Positions 52,621 through 60,529 of a DNA stretch of 64,000 nt are shown piece after piece. The position numbers and the translations under genes were made by a program. Origin of the DNA: Candidatus Saccharimonadota bacterium (GTDB taxonomy: Bacteria > Patescibacteriota > Saccharimonadia > Saccharimonadales > Saccharimonadaceae); the NCBI GenBank assembly GCA_017506895.1, contig JAFWBV010000001.1, forward strand, positions 1 through 64,000, in the 5' to 3' direction. Under the pieces are notes generated by a model, which saw only the letters and a list, made by a program, of their open reading frames with translations, did no database searches and was not told the origin of the DNA. Positions within the stretch are counted from its first letter, which is position 1; every line of letters begins with the position of its first letter.

Positions 52621-53170
52621 ATTCGACAGAAACAATCTCACCGGTTCCCTTTTTTAGATGCAATAGTCTCTGGTTACTAGAACCACGAAAACGTAAACTC
52701 AAATCGCGTTGTTTTAAGATAAAAGGACCATCAATAAGTGCGTTTAAAGACTTTAAGAATTCCCAAGGTTCTTTACCGTATTCTTTAATAATCTCATAAG
52801 TAAAACCGGAAAAACTCCAAACATCCCAACCAAATTCTTTCCGAACATAATCAGCAATATATTTACAAGCCTTAGATTGGACAAAAGGTTCACCACCGCA
52901 AAAAGTAAGACCAGTCTGACCTTTAAATTCAGAAAGTTGTTTCAAGATATCATCAATCGGCACTAAGATACCCTTACAATAATCCCAAGTTTCCGGATTT
53001 TGACAACCGATGCAATGGTTTGGACATCCCTGAGTCCAAAGAACAGCTCTAAGACCATCACCATTAACGATATTATCTCGTTCAAGGGGGCCAGAAAGAC
53101 GAATCATTCCTTCTGGCACCTCCTCTTGCTTGGCAAGTTTTTCTAGTGAAATTTTATGCCAATCAGCCAT
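52619..53170 (-). CDS. nrdG: Anaerobic ribonucleotide reductase activase NrdG
   Basis: 183 residues, radical-SAM protein. The cluster motif is TQGCPNHCIGCQNPETW (C-x3-C-x2-C) and GLTFCGGEPFVQ supplies the SAM-binding glycines. It generates the glycyl radical on NrdD. The start overlaps the nrdD stop in TAATG, so the two are translationally coupled. Confidence 0.94.
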   Translation of the reverse strand: MADWHKISLEKLAKQEEVPEGMIRLSGPLERDNIVNGDGLRAVLWTQGCPNHCIGCQNPETWDYCKGILVPIDDILKQLSEFKGQTGLTFCGGEPFVQSKACKYIADYVRKEFGWDVWSFSGFTYEIIKEYGKEPWEFLKSLNALIDGPFILKQRDLSLRFRGSSNQRLLHLKKGTGEIVSVE

Positions 53171-55365
53171 TATTGCCCCTTAGCGCAATTACAAACCTTC
53201 TCGAACGGCAAATCTCCTTCTAGCCTACCACAGTGCGGACAGCGGTCACCCGTTATAACTCCAGAGAAACCACACACCGGATCACGATCAACAGGATGGT
53301 TGACAGAACCATAGCCAATGCCAGAATCGTGCATTTTACGAATCACCGCTTCAAATGCAGCAATATTTTGAGATGGATCACCATCAAGCTCGATATAAGT
53401 AATATGACCAGCATTGCAAAGATTATGATATGGCGCTTCAATGTCTATTTTCTCAAAGGCTGAAATCGGGTAATAAACTGGAACGTGGAAAGAATTCGTA
53501 TAGAAATCTCTATCAGTTACACCAGGAATTTTGCCATACTCTTTTCGATCAAGCTTTGTGAAGCGACCAGCAATCCCTTCAGCAGGAGTCGCAAGCAGCG
53601 AAAAATTCAATTTATATTTCTTGCAATATTCATCACACTTTTCGCGCATATGAGTCACAATATCAAGACCTAAATCTCTAGCATCTTCATCTTCGCCATG
53701 ATGTTTACCGGTCATCGCTACCAAAGTTTCAGCGAGACCAATAAAACCAATCGAAAGTGTACCATGCTTAATTACATCTCTTAAAGTATCATTCGGTCCA
53801 AGTTTTTCACTGCCAAACCAGTTCCCTTGCCCCATCAAGAATGGAAAATTGCGCACGTGTTGATTAGCTTGGAAATCAAAACGTTCAAGCAGTTCATCTT
53901 TAACGAGATCCATCTTTTCATCAAGCTCGTGGTAAAAACCTTCCCAATCAGCTTCTTTCCTTTCACCAAGGCAAATTCCATGCTTTATGCCTAAACGCAC
54001 CAAGTTGATTGTGGTAAATGACAAATTACCTCTACCAGTTACGATACCATCTGATTCAGGAAAAACAGAAGCAAATACACGCGTACGACAACCCATCGTA
54101 GCTATCTCAGTACGGTAGTCACCTGGTTTATAATATTTTAAATTATACGGTGCGTCAATAAAACAGAAGTTCGGGAAAAGTCTCTTAGCAGATACTTCCA
54201 TAGATTTCTTAAACAAATCATAATTAGGATCACTTGGTTGGTAGTTTATGCCATCTTTAACTTTAAAAATAGAAATTGGGAAAATCGGCGTCTCACCTTT
54301 ACCAAGACCATTTTCAGTAGCAACTAATAAGTATTTGGAGACCAATCTTCCGGAAGGTGATGTATCAGTGCCAAAGTTAATAGAGGTAAACGGCACCTGA
54401 GCACCAGCACGAGAATGCATCGTATTTAGATTATGTACAAAGCCTTCCATAGCTTGCAAAGTTTCCCTATCAACATCATCATTCGATGCTTCGATGACTT
54501 CTTTTGGCCATTTTGCTTTCTTCAATTTATCATCATCGCCAAATTCATAATCATCTTTGACTTCAAGGTTAAGTTTTTTGCCAGTAAATTTATTATACTT
54601 CTCAAGATTCCGTTTTAAGGCTTTACGGAAGGATTTGTTAACACCAGGCGCCATAGCGTAATCAAAATTAGGAATTGATTGACCGCCATGTTGCTCATTT
54701 TGATTAGCTTGAAGCAAGATAGCAGCCAAAGCACAGTAACTACTTATTGAATTGGGGGTACGAAGGTGGCCATGCCCAGTATTAAATCCGCCATTTTCGA
54801 ACATTACAAAAGGATCACTTTGGCAACATGTCAAAGTACCAGTTGCATAGAAATCTAAATCATGAATATGAATATCGCCATTATCATGGGCAGCAGCGAT
54901 ATCAGGACGAAGAAGTAAAGATTTGGCAAACACCTTTGAGCCTTCTGCGCCGAATTGGAGCATCTTACCCATAGCTGAATTACCATCTACGTTAGCATTA
55001 GAACGTTTAACGTCGGAATCTTCGCTAGCGTCAGCATGCGAAATTGTCCGATAGATCATCATTAAATCTGATTTCGCCTCGCGACGACGAGAACGTTCTT
55101 GACGATATTGAATGTATTCGCGCGCCGTGCGTTTGAATGAAGATTCCATTAAGACTTCTTCTACAATATCTTGTATTTGCTCGACATTAGGCGTACGAGC
55201 AGTGATTTTCTCTTCGGCACGCTTAACAACTTTATCAGAAAGAGTTTTGGCTCTATCAAATTTAAACTCACCAGTAGCAAGACCAGCTTTGGCAATAGCA
55301 TCAGCAATCTTTTCTTGGTCAAATTTTACAATTTTACCATCTCTTTTTACAATTCTTTTGAACAT
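53170..55365 (-). CDS. nrdD: Anaerobic ribonucleoside-triphosphate reductase NrdD, atypical C-terminus
   Basis: 731 residues. An N-terminal ATP cone (FKRIVKRDGKIVKFDQEKIA) is followed by the typical class III core: NLNTMHSRAGAQVPFTSINF, GETPIFPISIFK, KRLFPNFCF and the catalytic loop MGCRTRVFAS. The C-terminus has the zinc site VCGFSG ... CPHCGR, but after LPFEKV the chain ends CNCAKGQ, whereas family members usually continue with RRxTGYL carrying the radical glycine. No other frame restores it. AAGGAGGT precedes ATG 55365. Two NrdR-type boxes lie in the promoter. Confidence 0.93.
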   Translation of the reverse strand: MFKRIVKRDGKIVKFDQEKIADAIAKAGLATGEFKFDRAKTLSDKVVKRAEEKITARTPNVEQIQDIVEEVLMESSFKRTAREYIQYRQERSRRREAKSDLMMIYRTISHADASEDSDVKRSNANVDGNSAMGKMLQFGAEGSKVFAKSLLLRPDIAAAHDNGDIHIHDLDFYATGTLTCCQSDPFVMFENGGFNTGHGHLRTPNSISSYCALAAILLQANQNEQHGGQSIPNFDYAMAPGVNKSFRKALKRNLEKYNKFTGKKLNLEVKDDYEFGDDDKLKKAKWPKEVIEASNDDVDRETLQAMEGFVHNLNTMHSRAGAQVPFTSINFGTDTSPSGRLVSKYLLVATENGLGKGETPIFPISIFKVKDGINYQPSDPNYDLFKKSMEVSAKRLFPNFCFIDAPYNLKYYKPGDYRTEIATMGCRTRVFASVFPESDGIVTGRGNLSFTTINLVRLGIKHGICLGERKEADWEGFYHELDEKMDLVKDELLERFDFQANQHVRNFPFLMGQGNWFGSEKLGPNDTLRDVIKHGTLSIGFIGLAETLVAMTGKHHGEDEDARDLGLDIVTHMREKCDEYCKKYKLNFSLLATPAEGIAGRFTKLDRKEYGKIPGVTDRDFYTNSFHVPVYYPISAFEKIDIEAPYHNLCNAGHITYIELDGDPSQNIAAFEAVIRKMHDSGIGYGSVNHPVDRDPVCGFSGVITGDRCPHCGRLEGDLPFEKVCNCAKGQ

Positions 55366-55454
55366 AAAATATACCTCCTTAAACGTATTCCTGTCCAATT
55401 TGTTATTTTTTTATGACCTTCTTCTAGGACGACTTCTATGGTAATGCTACTGTC

Positions 55455-55508
55455 ACCCTACATTTAGTGTCTCACTACTATAATACACCACTACATATGG
55501 TATTGCAA
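55455..55508 (-). promoter_or_regulatory. nrdDG promoter with two NrdR-type boxes
   Basis: TTGCAA (55508-55503) and TATTAT (55485-55480) on the minus strand have a 17-bp spacer. Box 1, ATACCATATGTAGTGG (55503-55488), fills the spacer and box 2, ACACTAAATGTAGGGT (55470-55455), lies just past the start site. Both resemble the NrdR consensus ACACTATATATAGTGT and are 33 bp apart, about three helical turns. NrdR itself is not in the window. Confidence 0.75.
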
Positions 55509-55644
55509 GACTTTTTATGCTTATTTTTTAATTATTTCAAAAAAACATGGCAAATCATTCAAATAGTAAAAATTTAAAAGGAAGATGTTCAGGAAAACTT
55601 AACATGCTATAATAGAAGCATGAGTATTTAAGAAAGGAAACTTA

Positions 55645-56457
55645 ATGGAGCAAAATGCAGATACTGGCGTACCAGTAGCGCCAATGGCAGAAAATAAACA
55701 AAAAAATGGAAAATGGTTAAAAATTGTTACTGCGATTGCATGTGTCGTGGCGGTTTGTGGCATTGGGTTTGGCATTTTTGGTATAATTCAAAATACTTCT
55801 AGTAATACAGAGATCGAGAATCTTAAGAATCAGATAGCTGAGCTAGAAAAGCGTACGGTAATTGAGCAAAACATTTCCAAACAAGATGATTTATCGGAAA
55901 AAACAATGGTTGATGATACGGCCAATGAGCAGGCATCATCTGCTCCAACCGGAAACTATTCTTTATTTATAAATAAGTTCAATGATGCAGAAAATCAGCG
56001 CTATGAATTGGTATATATTAGTGGTGGTATGAGGACGGCCTTTAATGATATTTCTTCCAAAGACGATAGTTATTATATTTTAGACACTCAGAAACTTGGT
56101 TCAGCTAATGACTTGAGACAATTTGATTTAGTCTCAGTAATGAAACCTTTGACCGATCAAAAAATTCAAAATGGAATGCCAGAAGTCGCTAAGTACAATG
56201 TCTATTCAAATGATGATAAAATGTATTTATCTCAATGCGAATCTTTCTCAGTAGAGTACATGAATGGGCATGATTATTTAGCTCAATCACTTGGCCTCGA
56301 TTTGAATACTGACATTCCTATTGCCGTAAATTATAGTTGCCATTTTAATAATGGTACGACTCAAAGATTATATCATAGAGCTATTTATAGTTTGAATGCG
56401 GAATCTGGAACCATTAAAGAGTTAGAACAATTTGCGACCTCTGACTTTACAAAATAA
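55645..56457 (+). CDS. Hypothetical membrane-anchored protein
   Basis: 270 residues of no recognised family. A cytosolic N-terminus is followed by one TM helix (about 26-48, IVTAIACVVAVCGIGFGIFG), a short coiled coil (IENLKNQIAELEKR), a linker and an extracellular domain of about 160 residues with YELVYISGG, QFDLVSVMKPL and NYSCHFNNGT. The architecture is like that of the HtrA N-terminus at 60530. A TGCTATAAT box near 55609 and AAAGGAAAC before the ATG support expression. Confidence 0.68.
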   Translation: MEQNADTGVPVAPMAENKQKNGKWLKIVTAIACVVAVCGIGFGIFGIIQNTSSNTEIENLKNQIAELEKRTVIEQNISKQDDLSEKTMVDDTANEQASSAPTGNYSLFINKFNDAENQRYELVYISGGMRTAFNDISSKDDSYYILDTQKLGSANDLRQFDLVSVMKPLTDQKIQNGMPEVAKYNVYSNDDKMYLSQCESFSVEYMNGHDYLAQSLGLDLNTDIPIAVNYSCHFNNGTTQRLYHRAIYSLNAESGTIKELEQFATSDFTK

Positions 56458-56463
56458 TAAATT

Positions 56464-56499
56464 AAAAAGCCTTGCAAAATTTGTATCTTGGGCTTTTTG
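56464..56499 (+). terminator. Likely terminator after the gene at 55645
   Basis: AAAAAGCC and GGCTTTTT form an 8-bp stem with a 19-nt loop that can itself pair CAAA/TTTG; T5 closes it. Confidence 0.6.
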
Positions 56500-56506
56500 A
56501 AGCCAA

Positions 56507-56660
56507 ATTGTTTAGGGTATTAACAGACATTTTAACGGGGGTAAAAACCATACTTTTGGCAGTTTTTTTATGTAAAAATGGTCCAAAATTGCACATTATT
56601 GTTGCAAAGTACTTAACAGAAATTTACTACTAAAAAATCGGCCAAAATGCCGAATTATAT
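56507..56660. repeat. Left direct repeat framing the nuclease gene
   Basis: About 150 bp starting ATTGTTTAGGGTATTAACAG that recur at 58416-58565 with mostly single-base changes and one 12-base gap. Inside are a possible CTTTTGG/CCAAAA hairpin and a minus-strand terminator TCGGC/GCCGA with T6 (56632-56653). The remaining 100 bp before the gene (to 56760) hold the GATAAT promoter (56749-56754) and nothing else that I can identify. Confidence 0.9.
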
Positions 56661-56760
56661 ATAATCTGGTGGGGCAGAATTGGACGGGCATTAACAATCT
56701 ATAAAAATATAAACAGGGAGTGCTACTTGAATATTATTAAAAATATGGGATAATATTTAT

Positions 56761-58401
56761 ATGAGAAAATGTACGCCCCGGTCTAATTTAGTTGGGCAAA
56801 GAGCGGGTACGCTCGTTGCTAAGAAATATATAGGAAATAGCCAATGGCGATGTATTTGTGATGTATGCGGAAATGAGGTAATTATAACTACAAACTGGTT
56901 TCATAAACTAGACAGGCTCGGAATGAATGGCTGTAAACATCAATTACCAGTCAATATCGGAGAAGTGTACGGTTTTCTTACCGTCATTAAGCGCGCAGAT
57001 GATTATGTTAAGCCAAAAACTGGTCGGCATGAAAAACAATGGCTTTGCCGATGTGTATGCGGACGAGAAAAAGTTATTTTACAGTCAAATCTAAAAGCCA
57101 ATAAAAGCATGACTTGTGGTTTATGCAGTACTCGGGTCTCTATTCCAGAAAAAGCAATTCTATTTTACTTAAAGAAAATATTTGATGATGTTAAGGAAAA
57201 CTATAGGCCAGTTTTTTTGGACGGCAAAGAAATAGATATCTTTATTCCAGAAATAAAACTAGGAGTTGAGTATGATGGGGGACGATGGCATTCAGAAGTA
57301 GCTAAAGACATCGAAAAAGATAGAAAATGCGAAGAGAATAATGTACGAATAATCAGAATTCGAGAGCCAGATTGCCCACTTCTTGATGGCTCGATTATTA
57401 CCCCTAAGGCTATCATGAACGGGAACCATATGACCGAGCCAATTAAGCAGCTCTTAGGGGTTATCGAGAACGATTATCATATCAAAACGAGTATTAACGT
57501 AAATTGCTGTAGGGACAACGCGGAAATCTGTAAGTTCCTCGTAGATGGCACGGATAGTAAATCTTTAGCAGAGTTATACCCTGACATTGCAAAAGAATGG
57601 GACTATGAGAAAAACTATCCGCTAACTCCGGATAGGGTGGCCGCTCATGCGGGCAAGAAAGCCTATTGGATTTGCCCTAAAGGGCATAGCTATCCAGCAG
57701 AAATTGCATCGAGAACAGGCAAACGTCCGTCTGGGTGCCCGTTTTGCGCAGATTTTGGACCAGGTCTTTTTAAAAATGGGGAATATATTGGCGAGCACTC
57801 CCTTGCAAAAGAGCGGCCAGATATAGCTGCGGAATTCATGGAAGAAAAGAATGGTATCTCAGCTGATAAAGTAGCGGTATCAAGTAATAAGCTAATGTGG
57901 TTCAAGTGTTCAAAATGCGGGCATGAATGGCCGTCAAAGGTAAATAATAGAACTTCATCAAATAATCAAGGTTGTCCAAAATGTGCAAGAGAAAAGCAAG
58001 TAATAACTCGCCTAAAAAGTGACGTCGCCAGCAAAGGAAGCTTATATGAAAAATATCCTGACATATGTAAATATTGGGATACAAAATCAAACGCACTAAC
58101 TCCTAAGGATGTCCATCCTGGATGTAAAATGATTATAAACTGGAAGTGCTCTACATGTGGTCATACTTGGAAGTCAAGCGTTCATAATATGGTTAGATCA
58201 AAGCGGAAGGGGTGCCCTAAATGTATTCGTATAATAGCTCCAAATGCACACGCTGTAATTAATATTGATACCGGAGAAGTGTTTAGTAGCATAGATAGCG
58301 CTGCCAAGTCATGTAATCTAGTGTGTGGCGAAAGGATAGGAAAAGTATGCAAGGGTCGAGCAGACACGGCTGGTGGGTATCATTGGAAATACAAGGATTA
58401 G
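56761..58401 (+). CDS. Homing-nuclease-like protein: Zn modules, PD-(D/E)XK, DUF4379 repeats, NUMOD
   Basis: 546 residues. Two N-terminal zinc modules (WRCICDVCGNEV ... NGCKH, then FLTVI ... WLCRCVCGREKV ... MTCGLC) resemble those of phage AP2/HNH proteins. Residues about 126-205 look like a PD-(D/E)XK nuclease of the Vsr/DUF559 kind: EIDIFIPEIKLGVEYDG, then RWHSE and KDRKC. Three DUF4379 zinc repeats follow (PDIAKEWD ... CPKGH ... GCPFC; PDIAAEF ... CSKCGHEW ... GCPKC; PDICKYWD ... CSTCGHTW ... GCPKC) and a C-terminal NUMOD1-type segment (VFSSIDSAAKSC ... GYHWKY). Framed by long direct repeats, it is likely a selfish or defence nuclease. The GATAAT box lies 6 nt upstream. Confidence 0.82.
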   Translation: MRKCTPRSNLVGQRAGTLVAKKYIGNSQWRCICDVCGNEVIITTNWFHKLDRLGMNGCKHQLPVNIGEVYGFLTVIKRADDYVKPKTGRHEKQWLCRCVCGREKVILQSNLKANKSMTCGLCSTRVSIPEKAILFYLKKIFDDVKENYRPVFLDGKEIDIFIPEIKLGVEYDGGRWHSEVAKDIEKDRKCEENNVRIIRIREPDCPLLDGSIITPKAIMNGNHMTEPIKQLLGVIENDYHIKTSINVNCCRDNAEICKFLVDGTDSKSLAELYPDIAKEWDYEKNYPLTPDRVAAHAGKKAYWICPKGHSYPAEIASRTGKRPSGCPFCADFGPGLFKNGEYIGEHSLAKERPDIAAEFMEEKNGISADKVAVSSNKLMWFKCSKCGHEWPSKVNNRTSSNNQGCPKCAREKQVITRLKSDVASKGSLYEKYPDICKYWDTKSNALTPKDVHPGCKMIINWKCSTCGHTWKSSVHNMVRSKRKGCPKCIRIIAPNAHAVINIDTGEVFSSIDSAAKSCNLVCGERIGKVCKGRADTAGGYHWKYKD

Positions 58402-58415
58402 TTTCCGGGAACCTG

Positions 58416-58565
58416 ATTGTTTAGGGTATTAACAGACATTTTAACGGGGTAAAAACCATATCTTTGGCAGTTTTTTGATGTAAAAATGGTCCAAAATTAC
58501 ATACTATTTTTGCGGGGTACTTAATCACTAAAAAATCGGCAAAAACGCCGAGTTAGACATAATTC
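58416..58565. repeat. Right direct repeat framing the nuclease gene
   Basis: Copy of 56507-56660, beginning 15 nt after the nuclease stop. Its minus-strand terminator (58530-58552: TCGGC/GCCGA with T6) would end the tRNA-Val transcript, so this copy may be the native one and the left copy the duplicate. Confidence 0.9.
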
Positions 58566-58578
58566 CCCATTTGAGAAT

Positions 58579-58663
58579 AAAAGCCGGCAGATTGGTGTTT
58601 TCTTCTTGCGAAGTGCGTCTTATGGACGAGCGAGCAAGAAAAAACGCCGAGATGCCGGCTTTT
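58579..58663. repeat. Long structured hairpin (element C) next to tRNA-Val
   Basis: An 11-bp outer stem AAAAGCCGGCA/TGCCGGCTTTT encloses a second stem GGTGTTTTCTTCTTGC with GCAAGAAAAAACGCC and an apical CGTC-TTATG-GACG hairpin flanked by GTG and AGCGAGC. The apical part resembles that of elements A and B. It lies 9 bp beyond the tRNA-Val 3' end and could be its processing or termination signal. Confidence 0.75.
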
Positions 58664-58671
58664 AAATCAAA

Positions 58672-58748
58672 TGGTGGACCCAGCAGGGCTTGAACCTGCG
58701 ACCTTACGAATGTGAATCGTACGCTCTAGCCAACTGAGCTATGGGTCC
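58672..58748 (-). tRNA. tRNA-Val (CAC)
   Basis: A 77-nt cloverleaf: acceptor GGACCCA/TGGGTCC, D arm GCTC...GAGC, anticodon stem TACGA/TCGTA with loop TTCACAT (anticodon CAC), T arm GCAGG-TTCAAGC-CCTGC, encoded ACCA end. Its promoter shares a palindrome with prfA. Confidence 0.95.
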
Positions 58749-58754
58749 AAAAAT

Positions 58755-58772
58755 ATGTTATAATTATAACAT
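58755..58772. promoter_or_regulatory. Palindromic two-way -10 box for prfA and tRNA-Val
   Basis: ATGTTATAATTATAACAT is a perfect 18-bp palindrome. On the plus strand TGTTATAAT (TATAAT 58759-58764) lies 6 nt before the prfA ATG; on the minus strand TGTTATAAT (58768-58763) lies about 14 nt before the tRNA 5' end. Confidence 0.75.
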
Positions 58773-59808
58773 GAATTTAGAGAATTATAAACAAGAACTC
58801 CAAGAGATAGAAAACTTTTTAGCCCAACCAGACGCTTTTTCATCTAAAGATTTTGCCGGAAAAGCCAAACGAGCAACTGTTTTAAGAGAAATCGTAGAGC
58901 TTAATAATCTCATTTCACAACAAGAAACTAACCTAAAGGAAGCCGAACAACTGCTTGATGACTCAGAACTCGGCGAAATAGCAAAGGAAGATGTTAATAA
59001 CCTCGAAGAGCAAATAAAGTTAAATCGTGAAAAATTAGAAGAATTGCTTATCCCCCACGACCCATCAGACGACAAACCAGCAATTATCGAAATCCGGGCC
59101 GGTGCAGGCGGTGACGAGGCGTCTTTATTCGCTGGAGAGCTTTATAGATTGTATCTTAAATACGCAGAAAAACATAATCTGAAAAGTGAGCTGATCAGCA
59201 AAAATGAAAACGAAGCCGGTGGAATGAAAGAAGTAATATTTAAAATAACAGGCGATAATGCATATGGCCAATTAAAATTTGAAGGTGGTGTCCACCGAGT
59301 ACAAAGAATTCCGGTTACCGAATCACAGGGGCGCATTCACACTTCCACTGCCACGGTAGCAGTTCTGCCAGAAGCAGCAGAGGAAGATTTAGAAATCAAA
59401 GCCGAAGATCTACGAATCGACATCTACCGCTCCGGCGGACACGGCGGCCAAGGCGTCAATACAACCGATTCTGCAGTTCGTATTACGCATTTGCCAACAG
59501 GACTCGTAGTGGCCATGCAAGATGAAAGATCGCAACAGCAAAATCGCATTAAGGCAATGAACATTTTACGCTCTAGATTATTGGAACGCAAAAAAGAAGA
59601 AGATTTAAAGAACGCATCTGAAGCGCGAAAGTCACTAATTGGTACCGGGGATCGTTCTGAAAAAATACGAACATACAATTTCCCGCAAGATCGCGTCACT
59701 GACCATCGTATTCACTACTCCCGTTCAAATATTCCAGCTGTAATGGATGGTGAAATTGATGATATTATCCATGAGCTAACAAAGCATGAACGAGAACTCC
59801 AAAATTAA
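58771..59808 (+). CDS. prfA: Peptide chain release factor 1
   Basis: 345 residues. The GGQ loop is [20 protein letters not shown], which triggers peptide release. The stop-codon-reading tripeptide region is [14 protein letters not shown], where PVT fits the P-x-T pattern of RF1 rather than SPF of RF2, so UAA/UAG are recognised. ATG 58771 is chosen because the -10 box lies just 6 nt upstream; the in-frame codon at 58741 is inside the tRNA-Val gene. prmC, which methylates the GGQ glutamine, overlaps its end. Confidence 0.95.
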   Translation: MNLENYKQELQEIENFLAQPDAFSSKDFAGKAKRATVLREIVELNNLISQQETNLKEAEQLLDDSELGEIAKEDVNNLEEQIKLNREKLEELLIPHDPSDDKPAIIEIRAGAGGDEASLFAGELYRLYLKYAEKHNLKSELISKNENEAGGMKEVIFKITGDNAYGQLKFEGGVHRVQRIPVTESQGRIHTSTATVAVLPEAAEEDLEIKAEDLRIDIYRSGGHGGQGVNTTDSAVRITHLPTGLVVAMQDERSQQQNRIKAMNILRSRLLERKKEEDLKNASEARKSLIGTGDRSEKIRTYNFPQDRVTDHRIHYSRSNIPAVMDGEIDDIIHELTKHERELQN

Positions 59809-60478
59809 TAAAAAAAGCCATTCACAGAAAAAACCTAAAGCGTACATAGAAGGTATCCAAGATTTCTATGGTCGAAACTTTATTGTGACGCCGGACGTAC
59901 TAATTCCCCGTCCGGAAACAGAACAAATCATAGACATGATACTTTCTTTGGTAGGAAAACCATATTTACCAGGTGTTAAACCGGAAAAACCCAAATTACC
60001 TAATAATCCAATAGTTCTCGATGTAGGTACAGGTTCAGGGTGTATTGCTATAACAATCAAAAAAGAATTACCAGAAAGTACAGTATACGCCAGCGATATT
60101 TCTAAAAAGGCTATAAGAATTGCACAAAAAAACGCCGCCAAACACAATGCGACTATACATACTATTATATCATACTTGCTCGAAAATGTCAATGTAAAAC
60201 CAGATATAATAGCGGCAAACTTACCATATGTGGACAAAAAATGGGATTGGCTAGATAAAACAGCTTTAAGCTTTGAACCTTCAATAGCATTATACGCTGA
60301 AGAAAATGGGCTAAAACTCATTAAAGAATTAATAGCTCAAGCCAATCAAATACATACAAGATACCTTCTTCTCGAATCCGATCCATGCCAGCACGAAGCA
60401 ATTAAGAAATATGCATCAAAATATGACTATAACTTAATAGAAAATAAAGGATATATACTAGCATTCGAACTTAAATAA
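59786..60478 (+). CDS. prmC: Release factor glutamine methyltransferase PrmC
   Basis: 230 residues, class I SAM methyltransferase. VLIPRPETE, the SAM loop [13 protein letters not shown] and the substrate motif NLPYVDKKW identify it, although the usual NPPY is NLPY here. The N-terminal helical domain present in E. coli PrmC is reduced to about 30 residues. It overlaps prfA by 23 bp, and the pair is functionally linked by methylation of the RF GGQ glutamine. Confidence 0.9.
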   Translation: MNENSKINKKSHSQKKPKAYIEGIQDFYGRNFIVTPDVLIPRPETEQIIDMILSLVGKPYLPGVKPEKPKLPNNPIVLDVGTGSGCIAITIKKELPESTVYASDISKKAIRIAQKNAAKHNATIHTIISYLLENVNVKPDIIAANLPYVDKKWDWLDKTALSFEPSIALYAEENGLKLIKELIAQANQIHTRYLLLESDPCQHEAIKKYASKYDYNLIENKGYILAFELK

Positions 60479-60529
60479 GCACACAAAATGCGAATTAATT
60501 ATTATAAATAGAGTCAATCTTAACTTGTA

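Noticed and set aside
53170-53230. Frameshift as the cause of the missing NrdD radical motif
   Set aside because: Translating the last 60 bases in the other two frames does not give RRxTGYL, and the stop overlaps the nrdG start in the usual coupled manner.
56660-56700. Degenerate tRNA 3' end (TGGTGGGGCAGAATTGG) after the left direct repeat
   Set aside because: The first bases resemble a tRNA end on the minus strand, but no T arm, anticodon arm or acceptor complement can be built.
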